Source: an uncultured Eubacteriales bacterium (GTDB lineage: Bacteria; Bacillota; Clostridia; Oscillospirales; CAG-272). Taken from it: a DNA stretch of 16,930 nt. The stretch spans positions 1 to 16,930 of the forward strand of contig CAKSEI010000014.1 in assembly GCA_934446285.1 (NCBI GenBank), given 5' to 3'. The translations under genes were made by a program, and so were the position numbers. The first letter of the stretch is position 1, and every line of letters starts with the position of its first letter. The notes under the pieces were generated by a model. It ran no database searches and had not been told where the DNA came from. It saw nothing but the letters and a program-made list of their open reading frames with translations. Of the stretch, positions 11,239 through 16,930 are shown in pieces.

Positions 11239-11916
11239 ATGGCATTGCGATTCCGGAAAAGTGTTAAGCTCGCCCCGGGGGTTCGGCTGAACCTCGGCAA
11301 AAAGAGTACCGGCATCAGCGTCGGCGGGAAGTACGGCGGATTTTCTGCCAACACCCGCACCGGAGTCAGGGCGAGAGTGTCAGCGCCCGGAACGGGGCTG
11401 TCGTATACTTCCAGCCTATCGTCTGGGGGCGGCAGGAAATCGAGCAAGCGCACCCAGTATCATTCTGGGTCGAATGCATCTGCACAGGACATCTCTGATT
11501 GGTTTGACGCAGACGGAAGATTAGACCTTTGGGTTGACGCCGAAACCCTGTCAATCCTCTCCTTGGATGCGCTGGAGCGCTATCAAGAGGTTGTCCGCAA
11601 AATTTTGGACGTCGAGATGGAGAAACGGAGCGACCTTCAATACACGGAAAGACTGTTAGCCCAATATAGGCTTGCGGTAGCAGAATATACATCAAGGGCA
11701 AATGAGGTCAGATCCAGCAAACAGCAAAAACCAACCTTCAAGGAGGGTTGCGTCCAGCAAAAATGGATTCTTTTGGTTTTTGCTATCCTTTTTTGTGCTT
11801 GTGGAGTTCTTTATTGCGCCCTTGACGGGACGATCAATTTTCTTGGACTGTTTATGACCGGGCTGGGACTCTTTAGCCTTGTCTGCTTCCTCATCGGCAT
11901 CTTTGCCAACGATTGA
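11239..11916 (+). CDS. DUF4236 membrane protein
   Basis: ATG 11239 follows AGGGAGGGG; the frame continues upstream but without support. The 225-aa product begins MALRFRKSVKLAPGVRLNLG, then KKSTGISVGGKYGGFSANTR and GTGLSYTSSL, the full DUF4236 domain (about residues 1-57). A polar helical middle (LDALERYQEVVRKILDVEME) follows. The end has two membrane segments, ILLVFAILFCACGVLYCAL and FLGLFMTGLGLFSLVCFLIG. It is divergent from the ImmA-like gene and upstream of the integrase, outside the lytic operon, so it may be expressed in the lysogen. Membrane topology plus location suggest a lysogenic-conversion or superinfection-exclusion gene, which is inference. Confidence 0.85.
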   Translation: MALRFRKSVKLAPGVRLNLGKKSTGISVGGKYGGFSANTRTGVRARVSAPGTGLSYTSSLSSGGGRKSSKRTQYHSGSNASAQDISDWFDADGRLDLWVDAETLSILSLDALERYQEVVRKILDVEMEKRSDLQYTERLLAQYRLAVAEYTSRANEVRSSKQQKPTFKEGCVQQKWILLVFAILFCACGVLYCALDGTINFLGLFMTGLGLFSLVCFLIGIFAND

Positions 11917-12058
11917 TATTCGGATTGGCCCTTGCGCCTGCGCTTAGCTGGTCCAGACACCGACAAAAATGCAAATTACAAATCCGCAGACGTCTGCGGA
12001 TTTGGCCCTGACGTGATCCATGAGCAAAGATATTGCGGCGAAAGGGGAGATGATCATC
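11917..12058. other. Intergenic region before integrase
   Basis: This 142-bp gap holds the perfect palindrome at 11979-12004 and a short imperfect direct repeat (CGGATTGGCCCT at 11921-11932 and CGGATTTGGCCCT at 11997-12009). I see no convincing promoter for the integrase. GGGGAG at 12044-12049 is the integrase ribosome site. Confidence 0.7.
11979..12004. repeat. Perfect 26-bp palindrome upstream of integrase
   Basis: Arms CAAATCCGCA and TGCGGATTTG flank GACGTC, so the whole 26 bp is a perfect palindrome. It is followed by ATTTG-type sequence rather than a real T run, so it is a weak terminator at best. The same arms recur at 5423-5448 inside the DUF3102 gene. Confidence 0.88.
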
Positions 12059-13114
12059 ATGAAACGTCCCAACGGAGCTGGGAGCATCGTCAAACTGTCC
12101 GGGAACCGCCGCCGGCCTTATGCCGTCCGCGTCTCCAATCGGAACGGTCATGGCCATGTTGTCCAGTCCGTCCTGTCCTATCACGCGAAGCTCCAGGAAG
12201 CTCAGGCGGCGCTGGATGAATATAACCGGCAGAAGGCAGCAGGGCGCGCGCCCGCCGCCGACCTCCTGTCCATGACCGTCCAGCAGGCGTATGACGCATG
12301 GAGCACCCGGGAGTACCGCAAGTGCGGCGAAGCCTCCATGCATAGCCATAAGGCCGCGTGGAACAAGCGCGTTTCACGCTATGCCGACCGGAGAATCCGC
12401 TCCGTCACGCTGGACGAGTGGCAGGCGGTTATTGATGATGCTGAAGCGCAGGGAATGTCTCAGTCTACCATCGACAACGCGGCGATCCTGATTCGCGCCT
12501 TGTGCGCCTACGCCGCTCAGCGGGATATCATCGGAAAGGACTACTCCGTCTATCTCGACATTCCTTCCGTGGATCCAAAGAAGAAAAAGGGGGCGTTTAC
12601 CGACCTCCAGATCAAGCAGCTTGAAGACATGGCCGCTGCCGGTGTTCCTTGGGCGGACACCGCCCTCATTCTGTGCTATACCGGCCTGCGTATCTCCGAA
12701 TTCGCCCAGCTCACGCCGTTCTCTTATCACCCGGAGCAGGGTGGGTATTTGCGGGGCGGCGTCAAAACCGACGCCGGCCGAAACCGGATCATCCCCATCC
12801 ACCCGAAGATCAAGCCGTATATTGACAGGGCTCTTGCCTCCCGCGGGGATTATCTTTTCACCCACGACGGAGAATATCTCGCGCCGGACTGGTATCGGGT
12901 GAACGCCTTCCCGCTCATTGCGCGGGCTCTGGGAACCCCGGAGGCCACCCCGCACTGGTGCCGCCACACCTTCGCCACCCGGCTCCACGCCGCCGGCGCT
13001 GACCAGCTCGCCACTAAATGGCTCCTCGGCCATTCGACCAGCGGCGACGTTACCGCCCGGTACACCCACGAGACTATCGACGTCCTGAAACACAATATTT
13101 TGCTGCTGGCGTAA
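12059..13114 (+). CDS. int: Tyrosine-type integrase
   Basis: The 351-aa product starts MKRPNGAGSIVKLSGNRRRP, the usual N-terminal arm-binding motif of Clostridia phage integrases; ATG 12059 lies 9 nt after GGGGAG. An alternative ATG at 12020 lacks a ribosome site. A SAM-like core-binding domain spans about 72-170. Catalytic residues are all visible: Arg211 (YTGLRISE), Lys236 (VKTDAGRNR), His299 and Arg302 (HWCRH), His325 (LLGHST) and the nucleophile Tyr335 (ARYTHE). It integrates and, with a helper, excises the prophage. Being the last phage gene before host sequence, it marks the attachment end. No frameshift or lost residue is seen, so it appears functional. Confidence 0.96.
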   Translation: MKRPNGAGSIVKLSGNRRRPYAVRVSNRNGHGHVVQSVLSYHAKLQEAQAALDEYNRQKAAGRAPAADLLSMTVQQAYDAWSTREYRKCGEASMHSHKAAWNKRVSRYADRRIRSVTLDEWQAVIDDAEAQGMSQSTIDNAAILIRALCAYAAQRDIIGKDYSVYLDIPSVDPKKKKGAFTDLQIKQLEDMAAAGVPWADTALILCYTGLRISEFAQLTPFSYHPEQGGYLRGGVKTDAGRNRIIPIHPKIKPYIDRALASRGDYLFTHDGEYLAPDWYRVNAFPLIARALGTPEATPHWCRHTFATRLHAAGADQLATKWLLGHSTSGDVTARYTHETIDVLKHNILLLA

Positions 13115-13248
13115 TGTACGATAATAAGCCGTCAGTATCGCGTTAGTAACACGTTGGTAACAAAAAGCCGCACGAGCTATTGCAATTACTTGGTTTTTAC
13201 TATTCGTGTTATTAAGAATTGCTTAAAGAATGTTTGAAAAAACAGAAA
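13115..13248. other. Probable attachment-site region (prophage/host junction)
   Basis: This AT-rich gap lies between the integrase and the ireB terminator. It carries tandem 11-bp repeats CGTTAGTAACA (13141-13151) and CGTTGGTAACA (13152-13162) and an inverted pair TTAAG-AATTG-CTTAA near 13213-13227. These fit integrase arm and core sites. The exact crossover cannot be seen without the other prophage end. Confidence 0.5.
13141..13162 (+). repeat. Tandem 11-bp direct repeats, candidate integrase arm sites
   Basis: CGTTAGTAACA and CGTTGGTAACA abut with one mismatch, a spacing of one helical turn, starting 27 bp after the integrase stop. Arm-type sites of tyrosine integrases commonly come as such tandem repeats near int. 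Confidence 0.55.
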
Positions 13249-13270
13249 GAGGGCCGCGCAGGCGGCCCTC
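13237..13270 (-). terminator. Intrinsic terminator of ireB
   Basis: On the minus strand GAGGGCCGC, loop CTGC, GCGGCCCTC form a 9-bp GC-rich stem followed by TTTCTGTTTTTT. It lies 16 bp past the ireB stop. No T run exists on the plus side, so it serves ireB only. An overlapping palindrome CCCTCCGGAGGG (13266-13277) could compete with it. Confidence 0.88.
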
Positions 13271-13285
13271 CGGAGGGATGGGAAA

Positions 13286-13537
13286 TTACTCGGACAGATA
13301 GCTTTTCAGCAGCACCTGAAGCAGCTCGTCCCGGTCGAGACGGCGGATAAGGGTCCGGGCGTTGTTGTAGTTGGTGATATAGGTGGGGTCCTCGGAGAGG
13401 ATGTAGCCCACGATTTGGTTGATGGGGTTATAGCCCTTCTCCTGAAGCGCGTTGTAAACGGTGGTGAGGATATATTTGATCTCTGCGTCCTTGTCACCGA
13501 GGACGTTGAACTTGCGTGTGTAGTCCATATCGGGCAT
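13286..13537 (-). CDS. ireB: IreB-family regulatory phosphoprotein
   Basis: The 83-aa product, MPDMDYTRKFNVLGDKDAEI onward, contains the highly conserved EKGYNPINQIVGYILSEDPT followed by YITNYNNARTLIRRLDRDEL and LLKSYL of the IreB (DUF965, YrzL) family. In Enterococcus faecalis IreB is phosphorylated on N-terminal threonines by the Ser/Thr kinase IreK and acts in cephalosporin resistance. Thr7 here lies in the matching flexible N-terminus. ATG 13537 follows an AGGGGGG site. It has its own promoter (13571-13599) and terminator, so it is a single-gene unit. It is the first clearly chromosomal gene beyond the prophage. Family assignment is secure; the physiological role in this host is inferred. 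Confidence 0.95.
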   Translation of the reverse strand: MPDMDYTRKFNVLGDKDAEIKYILTTVYNALQEKGYNPINQIVGYILSEDPTYITNYNNARTLIRRLDRDELLQVLLKSYLSE

Positions 13538-13570
13538 TTGAGAGCACCCCCCTGCAAAAATTCTGAAACT

Positions 13571-13599
13571 ATTGTACCCCGGCAGGAGAGAAAAGTAAA
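13571..13599 (-). promoter_or_regulatory. ireB promoter
   Basis: On the minus strand TTTACT (13594-13599), a 17-bp spacer and TACAAT (13571-13576) form a good sigma-A promoter about 34 bp upstream of the ireB start. Confidence 0.7.
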
Positions 13600-13673
13600 G
13601 GGATAGCGGGAAAATTTTGCTGGCCGTAACACAAATGAAAGAAAAGCCCGTTGAAAGAAATGATCTCTCAAAG

Positions 13674-13701
13674 AAAAACCCTCCGGGCGGATGCCGGAGG
13701 G
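13674..13701 (-). terminator. Intrinsic terminator of the NlpC/P60 gene
   Basis: On the minus strand CCCTCCGG, loop CATCCGC, CCGGAGGG are followed by TTTTTC. It lies 17 bp past the hydrolase stop codon and ends its transcript before ireB. Confidence 0.88.
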
Positions 13702-13718
13702 CTTAGAAATTCAGATGA

Positions 13719-14687
13719 TTAGAACACGCGGACAGCACCGACGTAGCGGGTGGAGTAGTAGCCGGTGACCAGAGAGCTGTAGATCACGCCGCCAGAGCTG
13801 GGGCTGGAAGAGTGGATGAACTGGCCGTTGCCGACATAGATGCCCACGTGGGTGATGTACTTGGAGCTGTGATATGTTTTGGTGAAGAACACCAGATCGC
13901 CGGGTTTCAGGTCGCTCCAAGAGACGCTGGCGTAACCGGCGGCCCACTGGTTGGAAGCGGTGCGGGGAACGGTGTAGCCCATGGCTTTGCACAGATAGTA
14001 CACAAAGCCGGAGCAGTCAAAGCCGGAGGGGGAGGCCCCGCCGTACTTGTAGCGGACGCCCAGATACTGCTTGGCCAGAGCGACCAGTTCGTCGCCCAGA
14101 CTGGAGGAGACGGCCAGTGCGGCGGCGTCCACCTCGGTGAGGTATTCGCTGGAAACATAGCCGTTGACCTTGCCGGTGGAGATCTTGGCCCAGCCGTTGG
14201 CTTCGTCCAGAATGGTGACCACAGTGCCGGAAGAGAGCTTGCCGACCTTGTCGTAGCTGGTGCCCGGGCCGCTGCGGACGTTCAGGGAGGAAGCATTGAC
14301 CTTGGCCAGCTTCTCTTCCTTGACCTCGTCCTCTTCAGCGGCGGCTTCCTCATCGGAGAGGTCCGCGCCGTCCTCAAGGGCGGGAGCGGCCTCGGTCTCG
14401 CTGCTGTCGTCGGGAACAACGTCCAGATACTCGGCGGACATAAAGCCGGTCAGATCGCCGACCTGTACCTTGTACCAGCCGTCCTGAATGTCGGCGAGGA
14501 CAGTGACCTCGGTGCCCTTCGCCACAGTCTCCAGCGTAGCGGAGGAAGCGGAGGCCTTCTCGCGGAGACGGAGGGACTTGGCGGTGACGGTGCCGGTACC
14601 GAAGGCGGCGGAAGAGATGCCGATGGTAAGGGACAGGGTCAGGGCAGCAGCGACGACGTTCCGGACGATGAGTTTGCAGCGAACCAT
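13719..14687 (-). CDS. Secreted SH3b-SH3b-NlpC/P60 peptidoglycan hydrolase
   Basis: Start ATG 14687 (MVRCKLIVRNVVAAALTLSL) lies 8 nt after GGAGG; an ATG five codons upstream lacks a site. A signal peptide (basic end, hydrophobic core to about residue 28) is followed by two bacterial SH3 domains (about 33-91, AKSLRLREKAS; about 128-186, ASSLNVRSGPGTSYDKVGKL). They are separated by an acidic linker (EDGADLSDEEAAAEEDEV). The NlpC/P60 domain (about 195-322) has Cys225 (FDCSGF), His280 (THVGIY) and His292 (FIHSSS) as catalytic triad. It should cut stem-peptide bonds (D-Glu/diamino-acid type) outside the cell. It probably shares a transcript with the upstream small gene, 52 nt away. Confidence 0.95.
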   Translation of the reverse strand: MVRCKLIVRNVVAAALTLSLTIGISSAAFGTGTVTAKSLRLREKASASSATLETVAKGTEVTVLADIQDGWYKVQVGDLTGFMSAEYLDVVPDDSSETEAAPALEDGADLSDEEAAAEEDEVKEEKLAKVNASSLNVRSGPGTSYDKVGKLSSGTVVTILDEANGWAKISTGKVNGYVSSEYLTEVDAAALAVSSSLGDELVALAKQYLGVRYKYGGASPSGFDCSGFVYYLCKAMGYTVPRTASNQWAAGYASVSWSDLKPGDLVFFTKTYHSSKYITHVGIYVGNGQFIHSSSPSSGGVIYSSLVTGYYSTRYVGAVRVF

Positions 14688-14739
14688 GTCAAAGGCCTCC
14701 AAATCTGGTTTTTATCAGTCAAAGGTGTAAATGCTTTCG

Positions 14740-15030
14740 TTATTTGCCGGCCAGCGCCCGCATGAGCCACGTGGCGCCCATGTCGATGGCGGAGAACAGG
14801 TCGGGCAGGTCGCTCTTCTTGACCACCCGGTCCCGGCTCTTCAGGTCGGGGTCGGTGAGCTGGAGCTGAAGGTTGACCTTGTCGGCGATCTCAAGCCCGC
14901 CGTCCTTGGTGGTGCTCATGACTTGGATCATAATAATGTATTTGTCAGCCATGGAGCCGTAATAAATAAGGCTGCCTTTGCGGCGGAGGGGGTGCCCTTT
15001 ATACATTAAAACGTTGTTGTTGTCAGCCAT
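14740..15030 (-). CDS. Conserved hypothetical protein, 96 aa
   Basis: ATG 15030 follows AGGAGG by 6 nt. The product begins MADNNNVLMYKGHPLRRKGS and continues LIYYGSMADKYIIMIQVMST, with LEIADKVNLQLQLTDPDLKS and a C-terminal helix (LPDLFSAIDMGATWLMRALA). It looks like a small beta-rich domain capped by a helix. I believe it is widespread in Oscillospirales chromosomes, but I know of no function. It is divergent from rpoB and upstream of the cell-wall hydrolase gene. Its promoter is near-perfect and is overlapped by a palindrome, so it is likely controlled by a repressor. Confidence 0.8.
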   Translation of the reverse strand: MADNNNVLMYKGHPLRRKGSLIYYGSMADKYIIMIQVMSTTKDGGLEIADKVNLQLQLTDPDLKSRDRVVKKSDLPDLFSAIDMGATWLMRALAGK

Positions 15031-15053
15031 GCTGTGCCTCCTGAAAATGAAAC

Positions 15054-15072
15054 GGTTACGAGGTCTGTAACC
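15054..15072. promoter_or_regulatory. GGTTAC-N7-GTAACC inverted repeat in leader
   Basis: GGTTAC (15054-15059) and GTAACC (15067-15072) are inverted around 7 bp, in the leader of the 96-aa protein gene. The half-site is the same as in the palindrome at 15079-15094, suggesting a second binding site for one regulator. Confidence 0.55.
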
Positions 15073-15078
15073 GGACTT

Positions 15079-15094
15079 GTTACAAATTTGTAAC
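15079..15094. promoter_or_regulatory. 16-bp palindromic operator
   Basis: GTTACAAATTTGTAAC is a perfect palindrome directly downstream of the -10 box of the minus-strand promoter, covering the expected transcription start (about 15089). A further TTGTAACC occurs at 15097-15104, overlapping the -10 box. Confidence 0.7.
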
Positions 15095-15095
15095 C

Positions 15096-15124
15096 ATTGT
15101 AACCCTTTGAAACTATTTTGTCAA
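15096..15124 (-). promoter_or_regulatory. Promoter of the 96-aa protein / NlpC-P60 unit
   Basis: On the minus strand TTGACA (15119-15124), exactly 17 bp, and TACAAT (15096-15101) give an 11-of-12 sigma-A match. GTAAC-type repeats surround the -10 box. Confidence 0.82.
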
Positions 15125-15284
15125 CATAATATTTATGTGAAAGGCAGGAAAAATTCTCCGCGGGAGAGGGGATAGGGCGGTGCGCTTCCGCAAAATGGGA
15201 AAAACCGGCCGAAAAATGGGTGGAAACCATGAAAACTGTCCAAAAGGCGGGCATAAAAAAACGGCTGTCTGTGCAAGACGCGGC

Positions 15285-15313
15285 TTGACAGGCAACCATG
15301 GAAATAGTATAAT
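15285..15313 (+). promoter_or_regulatory. Consensus sigma-A promoter of rpoB
   Basis: TTGACA (15285-15290), a 17-bp spacer and TATAAT (15308-15313) match the consensus at all 12 positions. The transcript would carry a leader of about 150 nt before rpoB, including a GGGG-AATACA-CCCC hairpin closed by AGCGT/ACGCT (15331-15362). Confidence 0.9.
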
Positions 15314-15472
15314 AAATTGCTTTTATAGACAGCGTTGATCCAGGGGAATACACCCCCACGCTAAATGCAGTATAACAGACGGAAGTGCAGAATGCAAGAG
15401 GAAAAAATGCAAAGTGACAACAACGCCGGGCGTGCCGGCAAAAATCCTTTACGAGTGGAGCGTGATTCGGAA

Positions 15473-16930
15473 ATGGCAATGAAGGTCACAGACAGAGTCA
15501 AGGACGTCTACTATGGCAAGACCCTGCGCAAGAGCTTCGCCCGCAGGGAGGAGATTCTGGAGATGCCCTACCTGCTGGAGATCCAGAAGAAATCCTACAA
15601 GTGGTTCTTTGAGACCGGCCTGCAGGAAGTATTCGACGACGTAGAGGCCATCACGGACTATGCGGGGAATCTGGAGCTGTCCTTTATCGGCTTCTCCATG
15701 GATGATCCCCCCAAGTACACCATTGAGGAGTGCAAGGCGCAGGACGCCACCTACGCCGCCCCCATGAAGGTGCGGGTCCGTCTGCACAACAAGGAGACGG
15801 ACGAGATCAAGGAGCAGGAGATCTTCATGGGCGACTTCCCGCTCATGACCGACGCCGGCACCTTCGTCATCAACGGCGCGGAGCGCGTCATCGTCTCCCA
15901 GATCGTCCGTTCCCCCGGCGTGTATTACTCCAGGAACGAGGACAAGGCGGGCAACGTGACCTACGCCACTACCGTCATCCCCTACCGCGGCGCATGGCTG
16001 GAGTATGAGACGGACCTGTCCGACGTGTTCTATGTCCGCATCGACAAGAACCGCAAGCTGCCCGTCACCTGCCTGATCCGCGCCGTCGGCCCCAAGACCG
16101 ACGCGGAGATCATCGACATGTTCGGCGAGGATCCCCGACTGCTGGCCACGCTGGAGAAGGACACCTGCAAGACCTACGAGGAGTCCCTGCTGGAGATCTA
16201 CCGCAAGCTGCGCCCCGGCGAGCCCCCCACGGTGGACTCCGCCGAGAGCCTGCTCAACACCCTGTTCTTTGACCCCCGCCGGTACGACCTGTCCGCCGTG
16301 GGCCGCTATAAGTTCAACAAGAAGCTGGCCATCTGGAGCCGCCTGACCGGCCAGAAGCTGGCCGCCCCCGTGGCCGACCCCCGCACCGGCGAGATCCTGG
16401 CCGAGGCGGGCGAGGTGCTCACCCGCGAGCGCGCCAAGGAGCTGGAGGCCCGCGGCGTGAACGAGGCTGTGGTGGAGGTGGACGACCTGCACACCGGCGT
16501 CCACATGGTCAAGGTGTTCTCCAACCACATGGTGGACATGAAGGGCTTCGTGGACTTCGACCCCGAGGAGGCCGGCGTGTCCGAGAAGGTGCGCTACTCC
16601 GTGCTCGTGGAGCTGCTGGAGCGCCGGGACGCCGAGGGCCTGAGCGAGGATGAGTTCAAGGAGCTCATTCACGACAATATGGATGCCCTCATCCCCAAGC
16701 ACATCATTGTGGACGACATCATGGCGTCCATCAACTATCTGAACTGTCTGGCCTTCGGCGTCGGCTCCGCCGACGACATCGACCATCTGGGCAACCGCCG
16801 CCTGCGCTGCGTGGGCGAGCTGCTCCAGAACCAGTTCCGCATCGGCTTCACCCGGATGGAGCGCGTCATCCGCGAGCGCATGACCATTCAGGATCTGGAC
16901 ATCGTCACCCCCCAGTCCCTCATCAATATC
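15473..16930 (+). CDS. rpoB: RNA polymerase beta subunit, N-terminal 486 residues (cut by window end)
   Basis: The frame is open to the right edge. The protein begins MAMKVTDRVKDVYYGKTLRK, then LEMPYLLEIQKKSYKWFFET, the usual beta N-terminus. FPLMTDAGTFVINGAERVIV followed by SQIVRSPGVYYS is the strongly conserved beta protrusion motif, and IPYRGAWLEYETD follows. A lobe-region insertion-like stretch (GEILAEAGEVLTRERAKELE) is normal for Clostridia. The visible part ends DIVTPQSLI, just before the rifampicin-resistance clusters, which lie outside. The start at 15473 has only a distant GGAG; in-frame ATGs at 15365, 15392, 15407 and 15479 keep the true N-terminus open. No rplL precedes it; the gene has its own consensus promoter. 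Confidence 0.97.
   Translation, partial: MAMKVTDRVKDVYYGKTLRKSFARREEILEMPYLLEIQKKSYKWFFETGLQEVFDDVEAITDYAGNLELSFIGFSMDDPPKYTIEECKAQDATYAAPMKVRVRLHNKETDEIKEQEIFMGDFPLMTDAGTFVINGAERVIVSQIVRSPGVYYSRNEDKAGNVTYATTVIPYRGAWLEYETDLSDVFYVRIDKNRKLPVTCLIRAVGPKTDAEIIDMFGEDPRLLATLEKDTCKTYEESLLEIYRKLRPGEPPTVDSAESLLNTLFFDPRRYDLSAVGRYKFNKKLAIWSRLTGQKLAAPVADPRTGEILAEAGEVLTRERAKELEARGVNEAVVEVDDLHTGVHMVKVFSNHMVDMKGFVDFDPEEAGVSEKVRYSVLVELLERRDAEGLSEDEFKELIHDNMDALIPKHIIVDDIMASINYLNCLAFGVGSADDIDHLGNRRLRCVGELLQNQFRIGFTRMERVIRERMTIQDLDIVTPQSLINI

Noticed and set aside
15190..15230. Two AAAATGGG repeats upstream of rpoB as MraZ-type boxes
   Set aside because: Spacing of about 20 bp does not fit the 10-bp period of MraZ boxes, and no cell-division gene follows.
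15250..15280. Minus-strand hairpin GTCT-TGCAC-AGAC followed by a T7 run
   Set aside because: The stem is only four pairs and is separated from the Ts by AGCCG; no gene on that strand ends nearby.
15449..16786. 445-codon minus-strand open frame opposite rpoB
   Set aside because: The composition (Leu/Val/His/Gly-rich repeats) mirrors rpoB codon bias; rpoB itself is unmistakable on the plus strand.
1..16930. CRISPR arrays, tRNA/rRNA genes, insertion sequences
   Set aside because: I saw no regularly spaced direct repeats of CRISPR size, no tRNA cloverleaf with CCA end near the att region, and no transposase.

Overview
The window is the inner end of a prophage (about positions 1-13,230) joined to a chromosome (about 13,230-16,930). 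The host looks like a GC-rich Firmicute of the Oscillospiraceae (Flavonifractor / Intestinimonas / Lawsonibacter-like). This rests on the RpoB N-terminus, an IreB-family regulator, strong AGGAGG ribosome sites, sigma-A type promoters, and phage gene families common in gut Clostridia. The genus is an inference.

Early (replication) operon, minus strand, 9,893 down to 1. A near-consensus promoter (9955-9983) drives a tightly packed chain of at least 19 genes, many overlapping by ATGA or a few bases. In order of transcription they are: a Cro-like XRE protein, a second XRE regulator, a small DNA-binding protein, a 50-aa membrane protein and a doubtful 48-aa ORF. Next come a DnaD/O-like replication initiator whose gene carries an iteron-like, AT-rich stretch (candidate origin), a Cys-rich double-HTH protein, a DnaB-type helicase, a 59-aa protein and a DUF3102 coiled-coil protein. 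After these come a PcfK/AcrIIA9-like protein, a PcfJ-like protein and a run of small accessory proteins (MazG-like, PucR-type HTH, DUF3310, Cys-rich and membrane miniproteins). The last gene runs off the left edge. Late genes must lie beyond that edge.

Hidden in this operon, on the opposite strand, is a complete small-RNA unit: promoter 8552-8580, two hairpins, and a strong intrinsic terminator ending about 8656. It sits between the regulatory genes and the replication initiator, the same position as lambda OOP RNA. The order cro, regulator, antisense RNA, initiator with internal origin, helicase loader or helicase closely mirrors lambda although the proteins are unrelated.

Lysogeny module, 9,894-13,114. 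Two ATCAG-N7-CTGAT operators 30 bp apart separate the early promoter from a divergent repressor gene (10056-10601). An ImmA/IrrE-type protease gene is transcribed toward the repressor gene and overlaps its 3' end. Its ribosome site is buried in a hairpin followed by seven Ts. A DUF4236 membrane protein and a tyrosine integrase follow on the plus strand. A perfect 26-bp palindrome lies between them, and an almost identical copy lies inside the DUF3102 gene. Tandem 11-bp repeats just past the integrase are candidate integrase arm sites.

Chromosome. After the ireB terminator (13237-13270) come ireB, an SH3b/NlpC-P60 cell-wall hydrolase and a conserved small protein, all on the minus strand. The last two probably share a promoter overlapped by a 16-bp palindromic operator. 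A consensus promoter (15285-15313) then drives rpoB on the plus strand, cut by the right edge after 486 codons.
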